From NCBI GenBank assembly GCA_010909725.1, contig JAACMV010000011.1, positions 992,001 to 1,056,000 of the forward strand: a DNA stretch of 64,000 nt, in the 5' to 3' direction. A program made the translations under genes and the position numbers. A model generated the notes under the pieces. It was given only the letters and a program-made list of their open reading frames with translations, searched no databases and was not told the DNA's origin. Below, one piece after another: positions 18,730 to 29,649 of the stretch (positions are counted from its first letter, which is position 1; the number at the start of each line of letters is the position of its first letter). Origin of the DNA: Picochlorum sp. 'celeri' (taxonomy: Eukaryota; Chlorophyta; Trebouxiophyceae).

Positions 18730-20644
18730 ATGAATTGCTTACAGGGATTCAAGGCGCCCAAAGTGCGGGTTGTTGATGCTGTTTGGTGTCGACAGCAGCA
18801 GAGCCTGGTGGTCAAGGATGGACGAAAGCCTCGGGTTTCTGTTGCCTGTTTTCCTCGGAATGAAGACTTTGACTTGGATGGGGATGATGATTGGGATCAT
18901 TTTAGTGTGAGTGGAGCCAGTGTTGATGTCGTTGGAAGTTCAGATGCTGAAATTGATGTGTTTGGAGAGTCCACATCTGGAGATTTGCAATTCACAAAGG
19001 AACAGAAGGAGATTAAGAATGGAGTCACATCGCTGGGTTTGGAAGGGAGCGTTGATATTGCATCGATGGAGTATGAAGAGTTGAAGGATCGGTGTAATCA
19101 CGTGTTGGATCAGTTGGGTTTAAATATGGCTGATGCTGGAATGGATACTAGTACAACGTATCCGCATGGCATGCCGCAGAGGGCTATATTTTGCTCGAGG
19201 ACGCTGAATTTGAGATCTATTCAAGCGATAGGGTATGATATGGACTATACGCTCGTTCATTATGACGTGAATGCCTGGGAAGGACGGGCGTATGAATATG
19301 GTTTGAGTTCTCTTGGGAACATGGGATGTCCTATCAATGGATTGACGTTTGACCCGGATTTGGTGATTCGAGGGTTGATTATGGATACTCAGTTGGGAAA
19401 TATAGTAAAGGTTGATCGGTTTGGGTTCGTGAAGCGTGCGATGCATGGGACCAAAATGATGACTCCTGCAGAAGTTCGTTTCTCGTATGGAAGAGACTTG
19501 GTGAAGCTTGGGGATGAATCCAGATGGGTCTTTTTGAACACGTTATTCTCTGTGTCAGAGGCTGTCATGTATGCGCAAATGGTTGATAGGTTGGATGAAG
19601 GGTTGATACCGTATTCTACATGTCCCCAGAGTTACGAAGCACTGTATGGATTGGTCAAGCAGGCGGTTTTTAATGCGCATGTGGAAGGTAAATTGAAAGC
19701 AGAGATTATGCAGAATCCTAAGAAATTCGTCAGGCCTGATCCTGATCTGCCTCAGACTTTGATCGATCAGCGTGCAGCTGGGAAGACGTTGATGCTGATT
19801 ACGAATTCAGATTTCCAGTATACGCAATGTGTCATGTCTCATGCGTTCAATGGATATCTCGAGCAAGGGAAGAGTTGGGAAGATTTGTTCGATTATATCA
19901 TTGTGAATGCTAGAAAACCAGACTTTTTTAGGTCGGATCAGAGTTTGTATGAGATTGTGACTGAGGATGGGTTGATGAGGCCTGTGCGCTCCATGGGGAA
20001 GGGTGGACATAAGATGTACTGTGGTGGTTCGGCAAAGATTGTTCAGCAAGCGTTGGGCTTCTCGGGTGATGAAATATTGTATATCGGTGATCATATATAC
20101 CGATGCTGCGCTTGCGAAACTGGAATTTAAATGGAGAACTTGCCTAATCTTGAGAGAGTTGGAAGCTGAAATTGTAGCCCTTGCAGGTGGACGGGAGCAC
20201 AGAAGGTTCTTAAAGAGTCTATTGGATAAAAAAGAGAGAGTTGGTTTTGCATTTAATCAAATACGTGTACATAGACAGCGCATTTTGAATAAAGGGCAGA
20301 GTTTAAGCAAGGAAATGTATGAAAAGGTGCAAGAATATAACCGAGTTTTGGCAGAGCTGTTGATTGTCATGCGGAACCTAGATGAAGATATCGGCCCAGC
20401 GATCAGTACGGACGGAAATGCGTTTAATCCCCGTTGGGGATATCTTAGTAAAGCTGGTGTGAATGATAGATCACAACTGCAGAAGCAGATTGAAAAGTAT
20501 GCGGACATTTACACCTCTCGAGTGAGCAATTTGCTTCAGTATTCTCCTTTCGTGTACTTCAGATCCCCAACGCAGTCGATGGCACATGATAGAAGAACAG
20601 TTGACCATCTTGTCATCGAGCGCATGAATTCAGACGATGATTGA
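18730..20644 (+). CDS. cN-II/NT5DC-type HAD 5'-nucleotidase with apparent frameshift
   Basis: Two overlapping frames together make one ~638-residue protein. The first (from ATG 18730) holds HAD motif I, YDMDYTLVHY (~168-177), with both catalytic aspartates, and motif II, LMLITNSDFQYT (~355). It reaches motif IV, DEILYIGDHIY, then runs into nonsense and stops at 20130. The second frame continues with TDAALAKLEFKWRT and the normal family C-terminus (SKAGVNDRSQLQKQIEKYAD, SPFVYFRSP) to 20644. The break is at the short TA run near 20093-20101; two more bases (TA) would restore DHIYTD. The family dephosphorylates purine nucleoside 5'-monophosphates or is uncharacterised (NT5DC). Intact sequence on both sides argues against an old pseudogene. 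The stop is 8 bp from that of convergent PAN2. Confidence 0.85.
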
Positions 20645-20652
20645 CTACATTA

Positions 20653-23600
20653 CTACTGAGACCATTCTGCTGGATCCCATCCATGGACTGCCCCCCAATC
20701 ATATGCTTTCTGGAGCATCTCATCAAAGGTGTTTTCTCGCACGAGAGACTGGTGCATCCTATACAGTTTCAATGCAGCCACAGCATCTTCAATCGAGTCA
20801 TGGGTGTCACCCTGAATGGAAGATTTCAAAAAGAATGATGACAAGAATTTCAAGCTTAGCCTTCGTCCTCGTCCAGAATAGTACAGGTCCATCGTATCGA
20901 TTATTTGATCCTGAGGAACGACAATATTAAGCATTTTGAAATCCTTTTTGAGACCGTGGCCAACAAATAAGCAGCCAATATCGATCATGTATCGTAGTTT
21001 GAGATATGCCTTCCTCAATGTTGTCAAATGCCTCTGTGAATGTTCCATGTCTAAATCTCCAGGTAACAGTCCACTGTAACGAGTCAAGTGATCATACACT
21101 GGCTCTACAGAACGTATATAATCATCAATGCAAGGAGTACCAGCCAAAGGCCCATCGCCTCGCACGAGGCTCACTCTTCCAAGACCCAAGCGAGATGTTC
21201 TCGACCAATCATCCTGTTCATTCAAGACCATCTTTTCCGGTGCCGAATATGCAACAAACTCGGCATCCAGAGCAAATATATCGCCTTTTTTCGGTAGATC
21301 AAGTTCGGTGAATGGCACAAATGTTTTCGGTAACAGATTTGCCTTGGCCAACTTTTGAATTGGGGGCTCATTGCACAATTCAATAAATCTACTTTCTGAG
21401 AGCACACTGACAGCTGCAGGCAGTTCCTTCCCCTGAACATTCTTCAGATACGATACCTTTGTAAAGAACAAAAGCACTGGAACCTTCTGAGCATCAAAAG
21501 TTCGTCGAATCTCGTTGATGGCGCAGGGCGAAATGACAAAGTCATTGAATGTCATCCACGTGAAGCCCAAGTCACCTGATTTCTCTGGGTTGTGAGACGT
21601 ATCATAATATGAGGGTACATTTATATGTGCTATTAAATGACCTTCGTATGATTTTCCCATCTCTTCAGCCTCGTCCTTATCGTAGACATATGAAATAACT
21701 CCGGTTAAGAGGAACAGGTCACGATAATGGCCTTCTGGAACTGGACCAAGTTTCTCGCTCAACTCTTCCAAGGTATCCGCCTGTTCTACCGATGTGGACC
21801 CATCTATATGACTGAAAGTAATCGATATCGCAAAAGGAAACGAACCAATTGTGGAAAAGTCCCAAAATTTTGACAATCCTCTATCTTCAACACCTGTGTA
21901 AGCAATCAACACAATTGGTAGCCTTGTTGGTGAACGCTCCTGCCTCACTGGCTGATATCTCACATTCTCATCAAACCACGCTTTCATTTCCGAAGACGTG
22001 TGTAAAGAGTTTTCCAAAATTGTCGAAAATTGTATCGAAGAGATCTCGACGTCACTCGGATACTTCAGCTCGAGCTGGAATGTGGAAATCTCCTGCTCCT
22101 TTGGAGCCAATTTGTGTGTAAGACATGTCGTCTTCTGTTTTTGCCGCAAGCAGAATATATCCTGAATACAATGCCTACCATCTGAAGCATTTTTGTTGTC
22201 AATTTCCTCCCTATCCATCCTCGTGATGATGAATCGACACAAGCGTTCTATCCTTCTGACAAGACTCTTGTCTTTTTGTGCCTCGACAGCAATATCCACA
22301 GATCCTCTTTCCCCTTTCACGCCTTCCAAAAGACCTAGAGCGACAGCTTCTGAAGTCTGTCTCAGAGCCCTCAAAAGGTTTGACGCCTGCACATATCATC
22401 ACGATCAATCTACGTATCCACGATGCATTAAAAAAAAATTCCAAACGCGTCTGACAGTACCTGACAAACCTCCCCTTGCGACGTTGACAGCATATGAAAC
22501 AGCAAAGAAACCTCGTCTAACAATGTGAACTCTTTATCCACCTCTGGAGCATGACCTAACGCAAAATCCCTCAATGGCCTGGTGAAGTACAACACCTGAA
22601 TCAATGCATTCATGTAACAATTTGCCAGACCATTCTCCAGACCTGAAAATGGAGTCGTATTATGAGCTTTAAAATCAAACTCTTCAAACCTAGTCCCTTT
22701 CTGCTGCCGAATAACAGTCCTTCTAAACTTTTTCGGAATCACAATACCACCTTCCTTCTCTCGCCTCGATGCCCTCTCATGGATGGCAGCCTCAGTCTCT
22801 TTTCCTGTCCGCCTGTGTTGATTCCTTTTATTTCGTATACTATACACCCCTGCCGCTGATTTCCCTGGAGGGTTATTCTCATCGTATTTTGGGTTTTTAA
22901 TATACGTGACAAAATCAGTAACTTTGCCAGAGGCCAACAACGAGGCATCAACAACTCTTGGAGGAAGCCCAACAGACATGACTTCATCCTGGCCAACAGA
23001 CGATGCATAATATTCATCCAGACCGATCGGATACACGGGAGCCGTCGAAAAACTAGTATCCTCATCGATATATGGGATGACGCTCCTATCAATAGGGTGT
23101 GCATATTCAGGAACAACCCCAGTTGCAACAACAGGCTCCACAGAAGCTGACCACAGGTGCACGTATCCATTCGTTCCTCCAAACACCATGCAGTCTCCAC
23201 TTGCGCTAATATCACACGAAGCCAACATATCGCCTCTCATATCGATAAAATGAGTCTCCGTGGTGCTGCTGGTAACACCAGATGTATCCATCAAAGAAAA
23301 CATGCCCTTTGCAGAACAAACCAAAAGTGTTGACCTAAGAGTGGGATGAAACTTTAGCGCAACTGGGCCTTCGTTGAAAGGCAATGTAGAAACAGCTTTT
23401 AATCCCATGCGAGCATCAAATACCCGCACCACAGGCTCCAAGACTGGCCTGTCAGCACGTCCTCCATACCCAGCACTTGCAATCAGATTCCCCGCCGATT
23501 CAAGTGCTACAAAACCATGCGCATACACTTTAGACTCTGAAACCAAACCATCCCCAGAGATCTTTCCTTTCCGTGGATCAAACACAGAGAGATGGCCCTC

Positions 23601-24251
23601 TGGAGAAGCCAACGCCACCTGTCCACTACCCAACGGACCAGTCATTGCTACAACTCCATGCTGCGTCGAATACGACGCCCCTTCCCTTCCTCGAGTAACA
23701 TCATACATGAATACACCTCCACCATGCCGACCCATCAGAACCTGATGATTCCAATGCTGATACATAAATCCACCTAGGTCACCAACCTGGTCCAAGTAAC
23801 ACATCCTCGATGCACCCCCAGACATGTGAATACTAAACTGTCCAGCACTTAAACTAGCCACACCACCACCCAAGGATTCCATTTGAACAATAGACTCTTT
23901 CGAATGATCGCTCACACAGCTATAATACTCCATGGTTGGACATATATGCTGAAACAGAGATCCATGAAGACTTCCAGTCCACACAGCCTCCTCCGACACA
24001 TCAAAACACATCGCAGATGTACCATCATATGAGTACCCATCATGTATACATGCCAGCCCGACTTCTCTCAACCTTCCATCATGCTCTGCCTGATACAACT
24101 CTTGCCCACCAGGACCAGACCCATAATAGTCCTCGTACGAGTATCCCTCCGATGCGTCCGCACCATGTTCCGAGTAGTAATATCCATCATCTCGATAATA
24201 TTGCCCATACGCATCAGGGTGTTGAGGCGCACCACCAAATTGCTCTGCCAT
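20653..24251 (-). CDS. PAN2: PAN2 poly(A) deadenylase catalytic subunit, two exons
   Basis: Exon 1 is 22461-24251 and exon 2 is 20653-22386; intron 22387-22460 (74 bp, GTACTG...GTGCAG), phase 0, giving 1,174 residues. The order is a Tyr/Gly-rich N-terminus, a WD40-like propeller, a linker with RRTVIRQQKGTRFEEFDF, a USP/UCH-like fold (~530-950) and a DEDDh exonuclease (~965-1145). The exonuclease shows FALDAEFV, DTMDLYYSGRGRRLSLKFL and GDTHDSIEDA. PAN2 with PAN3 starts shortening of mRNA poly(A) tails. The USP-like domain is described as catalytically dead because the cysteine is missing, yet here a cysteine sits in NCYMNALIQ (Cys545). Divergent from VPS25. Confidence 0.93.
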
Positions 24252-24680
24252 GTCTGAGAAAATACATTAATGTTTCGTATTTCTTTAATGTTTCGTATTT
24301 CAGTTCCGTGCTTATATCCATCTCCAATGCATTAAATGTACTACGAGAATTCCAATTATTTTTATCTATTACCGAGGTAGTATCATCAACAAAAGACACG
24401 GGGAAACCCAGTCTGGTGTCGATCTTCTTCTTTTTTAAAAGACAAAACAAGGAAGTTTTCTTCTTTTCTCTGTTCTTCTGAAGAAGACGTTGTACGCAAA
24501 GATACTCCTGATTCATAATACGAATATTGGGTATCATATATAGACGGAGGGATTGGTGTGGTTGCCAAAGTCTTGGTTTTCTCGTACAACAACAACCTTA
24601 GCAACGTTTCTGAGCAGCTGTTTTTCTACGCTATTGTTGTTTGGTTCGGGATAGCGACGATAGGCTGCTCTGGAGCAAGA
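24252..24680. promoter_or_regulatory. divergent promoter region, PAN2 / VPS25
   Basis: 429 bp between two divergent start codons. An 18-bp-period direct repeat (TTAATGTTTCGTATTTC at 24267-24283 and 24285-24301) lies just upstream of the PAN2 ATG. No gene recognised. Confidence 0.45.
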
Positions 24681-25352
24681 ATGTCTAGTAGTCATGGCTT
24701 TGAGTTCCCTGAATTCTGGGAGTATCCCCCGTACTTCACCGTACAGCCGGTTGCAGAGACATTTCACAAACAGAAAGAGCTGTGGTGTGGTCTGATATTG
24801 AGATATTGCAAGCATACGAGGACATTCATCATTGATGTCCATGATGAGGACCTTGCTCTTTTTCGGAATAAAAAGATTGATCGTGCGTTTGTACTCTTGT
24901 GTGCGTGCATTGTGCTCAACTAATCTGTGGTCTGGATGTAGGGCATCTTGATCGAGGAGAGAAGCGTGTCTTTTTGGACGCTCTTGTGGAGGACGGGAAA
25001 GCGATATGGGTGGATAAGAAAGATACATGTTTGATTTTGTGGAAGAGTGTGGATGAGTGGGCGGATTCGGTGTATTCCTGGTGTAAGAATACGGCCGAGT
25101 CTGTGATTCTTGTGGACGATTTGTGTGGGCATGATGGGGAAATGCAGGGTTCTGATATATCTGGGTTGCCCATGGTGCTTGTAGCTCCAGTTATTACGTG
25201 TTTGGAAAAGTCTGGTCGGGCAAAGTACGTGTTCATTGCTATTGTGTTGGGTCATATGTACGAAATGTATGGTTGCTGGAACAAGAACTTTGAATCTGTG
25301 GTGTAGGAAATTCAAGAGTAAAACTGGAGAGGCTGGGCTCAAGATATTTTAA
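24681..25352 (+). CDS. VPS25: ESCRT-II subunit VPS25, three exons
   Basis: Exons 24681-24882, 24942-25224 and 25307-25352; introns of 59 bp (GTGCGT...TGTAG) and 82 bp (GTACGT...TGTAG). The spliced product is 176 residues, exactly the human length. The N-terminus FPEFWEYPPYFTVQP and KQKELWCGLILRYC match the PPXF/winged-helix 1 region of VPS25. IWVDKKDTCLILWKSVDEWA matches the second winged helix, and the tiny third exon restores the conserved end (...GLKIF). VPS25 forms ESCRT-II with VPS22 and VPS36 and recruits ESCRT-III through VPS20 during multivesicular-body sorting. Unspliced, the gene appears only as two unrelated short ORFs. The 3' end converges on the leucyl-tRNA synthetase gene, 22 bp away. 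Confidence 0.92.
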
Positions 25353-25374
25353 ATTATTGCTACTGTATACATTA

Positions 25375-28242
25375 TTATTTCGCGACTATATTCAAAATTT
25401 TATCCTGAATGAAAATAATCTTTTTAATCTCCTTTCCATCCAACTGCTTTGACACATTTGCAATGGTTGTTGCAAGTTCCATGGCATCATCCTGGGAGCA
25501 TCCCTTTGGAACCTCGATTTTGCCTCTCACCTTGCCATTCACTTGGACTGGTAAATGAACAGAGGATTCTACCAAAAGTGATTCGTCGGCCTCTGGCCAT
25601 GGTTCATACGCGAGACTGCCTGTGCCTCCCAATGTCTCCCACATTTCTTCTGCCAAATGGGGCGCATATGGTGCCAACAGGAGAATGAATTGTTGCAGGA
25701 TTGTCCGTGGGTAGGACTCCCACTTATACGCGGCGTTCACAAACTCCATCATTGCTGCTATTCCTGTATTGAAGCGCATTTCTTCCGTCTCTTCAGACAC
25801 CTTTTTAATAGTGGCATGAAGAGTCTTGAGTTGCTCTGTGGTGGGGGCATCATCTGTGATGTGGCTCATATCAGAGGAAGCACCATCCCCATCTGCTGGA
25901 GGGGCTGCTCCGCCGAATTTCACAAGCCTATAGACTCGTGCTAAAAATCTATGCACGCCTTCGACTCCTTTAGGATTCCACATCTTGGTTTCTCTGAGCG
26001 GTCCCATGAACATTTCATACAATCTGAGAGAGTCTGCTCCATACCCAAAGACAACATCATCTGGGTTGATCACATTACCCCTACTCTTACTCATTTTATG
26101 AGCTCGAGCTGTGACCACAACAGAAGGATCTTTCTTCAACACATACCCTCCTCCTTTGGGCTCGACCTCATCCTCTGTGAGTCTATGTGCCATGGCACCT
26201 TCTGTCCCTTCACTCACATAGGATCCATGTTCATCCGTGTACACTGTATACTCCAATTCACCCAAGATCATTCCCTGTGATACTAGTCTTTGGAATGGCT
26301 CTTTGGTTGATACCGCTCCAGTATCATACAGAACCTTGTGCCAGAAGCGAGCATACAATAAATGCAGTACTGCATGTTCTGCCCCACCAACATACAAATC
26401 CACAGGCATCCAATACTGTTCAGCCTCTGGGCTCACAAGCCGTGCCGCATTCGTAGGATCAATATACCTCAAGTAATACCAACACGATCCAGCCCACTGA
26501 GGCATGGTTGATGCCTCCCTGATCGCAGGCGCACCAGAGATTGGATCAATCGCCTTCATCCACTCTGTCTGCTTTGCGAGTGGTGGATCAGGTGTCCCAC
26601 TCGGCGCAAAATCGTTCGTGTCTGGTAATTTCAATGGAAGATCCGTCTCTGGAATACCTATGGGGTCATCAGACCCCTCCTTATATACAACAGGGAATGG
26701 CTCTCCCCAATATCTCTGGCGAGCAAACAACCAGTCACGCAACTTGTAATTCACCTTTGGTCCTCCTGCGTTATTCTCCGCCAACCAAGCCGCAATAGCC
26801 TGCTTTGCATCATTTGTCGTCTTTCCATTAATATCTAAAGATTCACAGGCAGACGACACAGCAACCCCATGCTCTGTAAAGGGCAGCTCAGCCTCATGTG
26901 TTCCCTCTGGCTGAATCACTGCCCTCACTGGAAGATTATACACCTGCGCAAACTCGTAATCACGAGCGTCATGCGCTGGAACAGCCATCACAGCTCCAGT
27001 ACCATAACTTCCAAGAACATAATCCCCCACCCAAATAGGAATAGACTCTCCCGTCAACGGGTGAATAGCATATGCTCCGGTAAACACTCCAGACTTGGTC
27101 TTTGCCAATTCTGTCCTCTCCAAATCCGACTTCCTCGCCGCCGCCTCCACATAGTCCTTCACAGCAGAAGCACAGTCTCCCGTCACCACGTCCTCAACAA
27201 GCGGGTGTTCCGGAGCAATCACCACATACGTGGCACCAAACAATGTATCAGCCCTGGTTGTATACACCTCCACACACGCATCCATACCATCCACAGCAAA
27301 CTTGACCGTCGCACCCTCTGACCTCCCAATCCAATTTCTCTGCATATCTTTAATGGATTCGTCCCAATCCAACTCATCCAAATCCCCCAACAACCGATCC
27401 GCATACTCGGTAATCTTCAACATCCACTGCTTCAATGGCATCCTCACCACAGGGTACCCCCCTCGCTCACTCTTCCCATCAATCACTTCCTCATTCGCCA
27501 ACACCGTCCCCAACTCTGGACACCAATTCACAGGAACCTCCGCCCGATACGCCAACCCTCTGTTCAACAACTGAAGAAAGATCCACTGCGTCCACTTGTA
27601 GTACTCTGGATCACAGGTAGACACCTCCCTCTGCCAATCATAGGAAAATCCCAGCGACTGCAATTGCTCCCGAAACCGATCTATATTCTTATTCGTTGTC
27701 TCAGCAGGGTGTGTACCAGTCTGAATCGCATACTGCTCAGCAGGCAACCCAAACGCATCCCACCCCATGGGATGCAGCACATTAAATCCCTTCATCCGCT
27801 TATACCTCGCCATGATATCCGTCGCCGTATACCCCTCAGGATGCCCTACATGCAACCCAGCTCCACTTGGATACGGAAACATATCCAATGCGTAGAATTT
27901 AGGCTTGCTCGTATCCAAATCTTTGAACTCGGGCGTCCTAAATGTCTGCTTCTCCTCCCAATAGTCCCTCCATTTCTTCTCAATCGCCGTAAATGGATAT
28001 GCATTGCTTTGAGATGTTGCCTCCACCTCTGTCTCTGTTGCTGGAGACGACACTCGCGTCTTTTGTCGGTTCGGCTGCAGACTCGTCGACCACGAGAGCC
28101 CCAGACGCATCGATCGAGCATGCTCGCCCACACATTTTACATGTGTATAACATTGATGGCGTGAAAATAGACGGGACATGGCCCGATGATATGCAGAGCC
28201 CCCAGCAGTAGCACTACCACACACTGCTGTATGCTTTGACAT
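25375..28242 (-). CDS. LARS2: leucyl-tRNA synthetase, bacterial type, organelle-targeted
   Basis: 955 residues from the ATG at 28242; the frame opens a little earlier without an ATG. The first ~80 residues are Ser/Arg/His-rich and look like a mitochondrial or plastid presequence. The class I signatures are [16 protein letters not shown] (HIGH box as HVGH, ~131-134) and [11 protein letters not shown] (KMSKS). The CP1 editing domain has [20 protein letters not shown] and [30 protein letters not shown] lies between. The end, [15 protein letters not shown]..., is the bacterial-type C-terminal domain. This is the prokaryote-like form that charges tRNA-Leu in organelles, often dual-targeted in plants. 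Single exon. Confidence 0.95.
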   Translation of the reverse strand: MSKHTAVCGSATAGGSAYHRAMSRLFSRHQCYTHVKCVGEHARSMRLGLSWSTSLQPNRQKTRVSSPATETEVEATSQSNAYPFTAIEKKWRDYWEEKQTFRTPEFKDLDTSKPKFYALDMFPYPSGAGLHVGHPEGYTATDIMARYKRMKGFNVLHPMGWDAFGLPAEQYAIQTGTHPAETTNKNIDRFREQLQSLGFSYDWQREVSTCDPEYYKWTQWIFLQLLNRGLAYRAEVPVNWCPELGTVLANEEVIDGKSERGGYPVVRMPLKQWMLKITEYADRLLGDLDELDWDESIKDMQRNWIGRSEGATVKFAVDGMDACVEVYTTRADTLFGATYVVIAPEHPLVEDVVTGDCASAVKDYVEAAARKSDLERTELAKTKSGVFTGAYAIHPLTGESIPIWVGDYVLGSYGTGAVMAVPAHDARDYEFAQVYNLPVRAVIQPEGTHEAELPFTEHGVAVSSACESLDINGKTTNDAKQAIAAWLAENNAGGPKVNYKLRDWLFARQRYWGEPFPVVYKEGSDDPIGIPETDLPLKLPDTNDFAPSGTPDPPLAKQTEWMKAIDPISGAPAIREASTMPQWAGSCWYYLRYIDPTNAARLVSPEAEQYWMPVDLYVGGAEHAVLHLLYARFWHKVLYDTGAVSTKEPFQRLVSQGMILGELEYTVYTDEHGSYVSEGTEGAMAHRLTEDEVEPKGGGYVLKKDPSVVVTARAHKMSKSRGNVINPDDVVFGYGADSLRLYEMFMGPLRETKMWNPKGVEGVHRFLARVYRLVKFGGAAPPADGDGASSDMSHITDDAPTTEQLKTLHATIKKVSEETEEMRFNTGIAAMMEFVNAAYKWESYPRTILQQFILLLAPYAPHLAEEMWETLGGTGSLAYEPWPEADESLLVESSVHLPVQVNGKVRGKIEVPKGCSQDDAMELATTIANVSKQLDGKEIKKIIFIQDKILNIVAK

Positions 28243-28299
28243 GACCACCCACAACACCAATCGTGTATTAAAAATCTAATAAATTAAAATAATTCTTCA

Positions 28300-28739
28300 T
28301 CACAAGTTCCTCTCTGCTAAGAATTTGATCAATGGCTTTGCCACAGCATCGACACTCTGCAAGACAGGATACCCTCTCATTGAGATGAGAACACATGGCA
28401 ATACAATAACCAGATAATAATGATGAACGAATACCACACATACCTCATTCCATTGTCTCTTCAGATATCGTCGCATCGCATATCCGAACAATCGACCATC
28501 TTCCTCCTGCTGCGCCTCTCCCCATGGGTTGGTATTGTGAGCAACCAGCTCTGGGTACGAGTCCAACACGAGGGCGTTATTTCTCCACAGCGATACCTAC
28601 GCAGATAATCCTTTATTTATTATTTGATAATAAAAAACTAGACTGCTATCTAATCCATGCGTACCCGAGTCGAAGAAATGAGACCGATTCCAACGCAACT
28701 TCCAAACAGAAATCCACCAATCTGAGCACGATACAGCAT
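28300..28739 (-). CDS. 94-residue single-pass membrane protein, three exons
   Basis: Exons 28665-28739, 28444-28596 and 28300-28356; introns of 68 bp (GTACGC...GCGTAG) and 87 bp (GTATGT...TTGCAG), both phase 0. The product starts MLYRAQIGGFLFGSCVGIG, a glycine-rich membrane helix typical of mitochondrial inner-membrane proteins. SLWRNNALVLDSYPELV and a charged helical C-terminus (RRYLKRQWNESVDAVAKPL) follow. The layout, with an RxxWN..VD/ALxxP-like end, faintly resembles the small MICOS subunit MIC13/QIL1 or yeast Mic12, but this is a guess. The gene is real on the strength of two clean introns and preserved frame. It lies between SYS1 and the leucyl-tRNA synthetase gene, all three on the minus strand. 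Confidence 0.65.
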
Positions 28740-28768
28740 CGCTGCTATTCTATAAAGACTATACTGTT

Positions 28769-29444
28769 TCAGTCTTGTCGAATAATTATTGGAACCATTT
28801 CCTGATGTGATCCTGGACGGGGTTTTCCTGACTTTGAGCCAGCTAGGTCCATGCCACTGGGCGCAGACGATATCAACGATGCCAGAGGAATGTCCTCTAG
28901 TTCTTCCCTCATGCAGAGTCGCTCAGCAATGACTGCAGTCAGGGCAAAACTGGTCACAAGACACACCCAGAACGCTGCGCTATTTGGGAATGCTTTGCCG
29001 TATGCCCAGCAGAGAGCACCGTGAATGCAGTAGATTGTAAAGCTAAAGTCTGCGCATTTCTTTGAACGTCTGACGGATTTCCACACGCATACGGACATGG
29101 CGAGGGATGTTATTCCATATGATGCAGCTGCCATGTATCCTTGGAATGTATCAAAGCGGACCAGGGTCCAGTCGAATGGTATTGTGAGCCAGTCAAGGGA
29201 TGGCATGGCAGAGAGCTTTGTCTGTTTCCGAGAGGCTGTTGTGGCTCCATCAGCAAGGTAGGGTACTGCGATACAATGATAGAAATGATGTTATGTGTAT
29301 ATTCATTATGTGATGGCTGTATGCCGTACCGACGAGTGCTCCAAAAGCGAGGGTTAAAACGACCTGGAAAAGAATTTGCAAGATGACAATGCGTTGAAGA
29401 ATTCTACCAGGATTCTTCAAATCCTCTTCCTGATATCGTATCAT
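28769..29444 (-). CDS. SYS1: SYS1 Golgi membrane protein, two exons
   Basis: Exon 1 is 29330-29444 and exon 2 is 28769-29265; intron 29266-29329 (64 bp, GTACGG...TCGCAG), phase 1. The product is 203 residues with four membrane helices. Family features are the N-terminal NPGRILQRIVILQILFQ helix, DWTLVRFDTFQGYMAAASY, a KKCADFSFTIYCIHGALCW block, and IAERLCMREELEDIPLA near the end, which matches the GEYLCMRTEL-EIPL signature of SYS1. SYS1 recruits the GTPase ARFRP1/Arl3 to the trans-Golgi and so supports retrograde tethering. The C-terminal tail is longer than in animals, with GSKSGKPRPGS. It lies 29 bp from the next minus-strand gene's start. Confidence 0.88.
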
Positions 29445-29649
29445 AGTACGTTATATAATGTAATTAATGAGTCACCGATGATCACAGAGGCTTGTCAAAG
29501 TACAAACTGTCGACTTTTTACTCAACGACCACGTCCATGTCGTTACTTGTCTCCTTTTGGTTATTATTATTACAATCTGTACTATTAACATGGGATATAA
29601 ATACTATGAATGCGATTGATCAATCGCACGGATGATTGGTATGTTTCAT

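Noticed and set aside
20003..20130. A spliced intron as the explanation for the frame change in the HAD nucleotidase
   Set aside because: The conserved residues on both sides are immediately adjacent, leaving no room for an intron; no usable GT and AG pair lies there.
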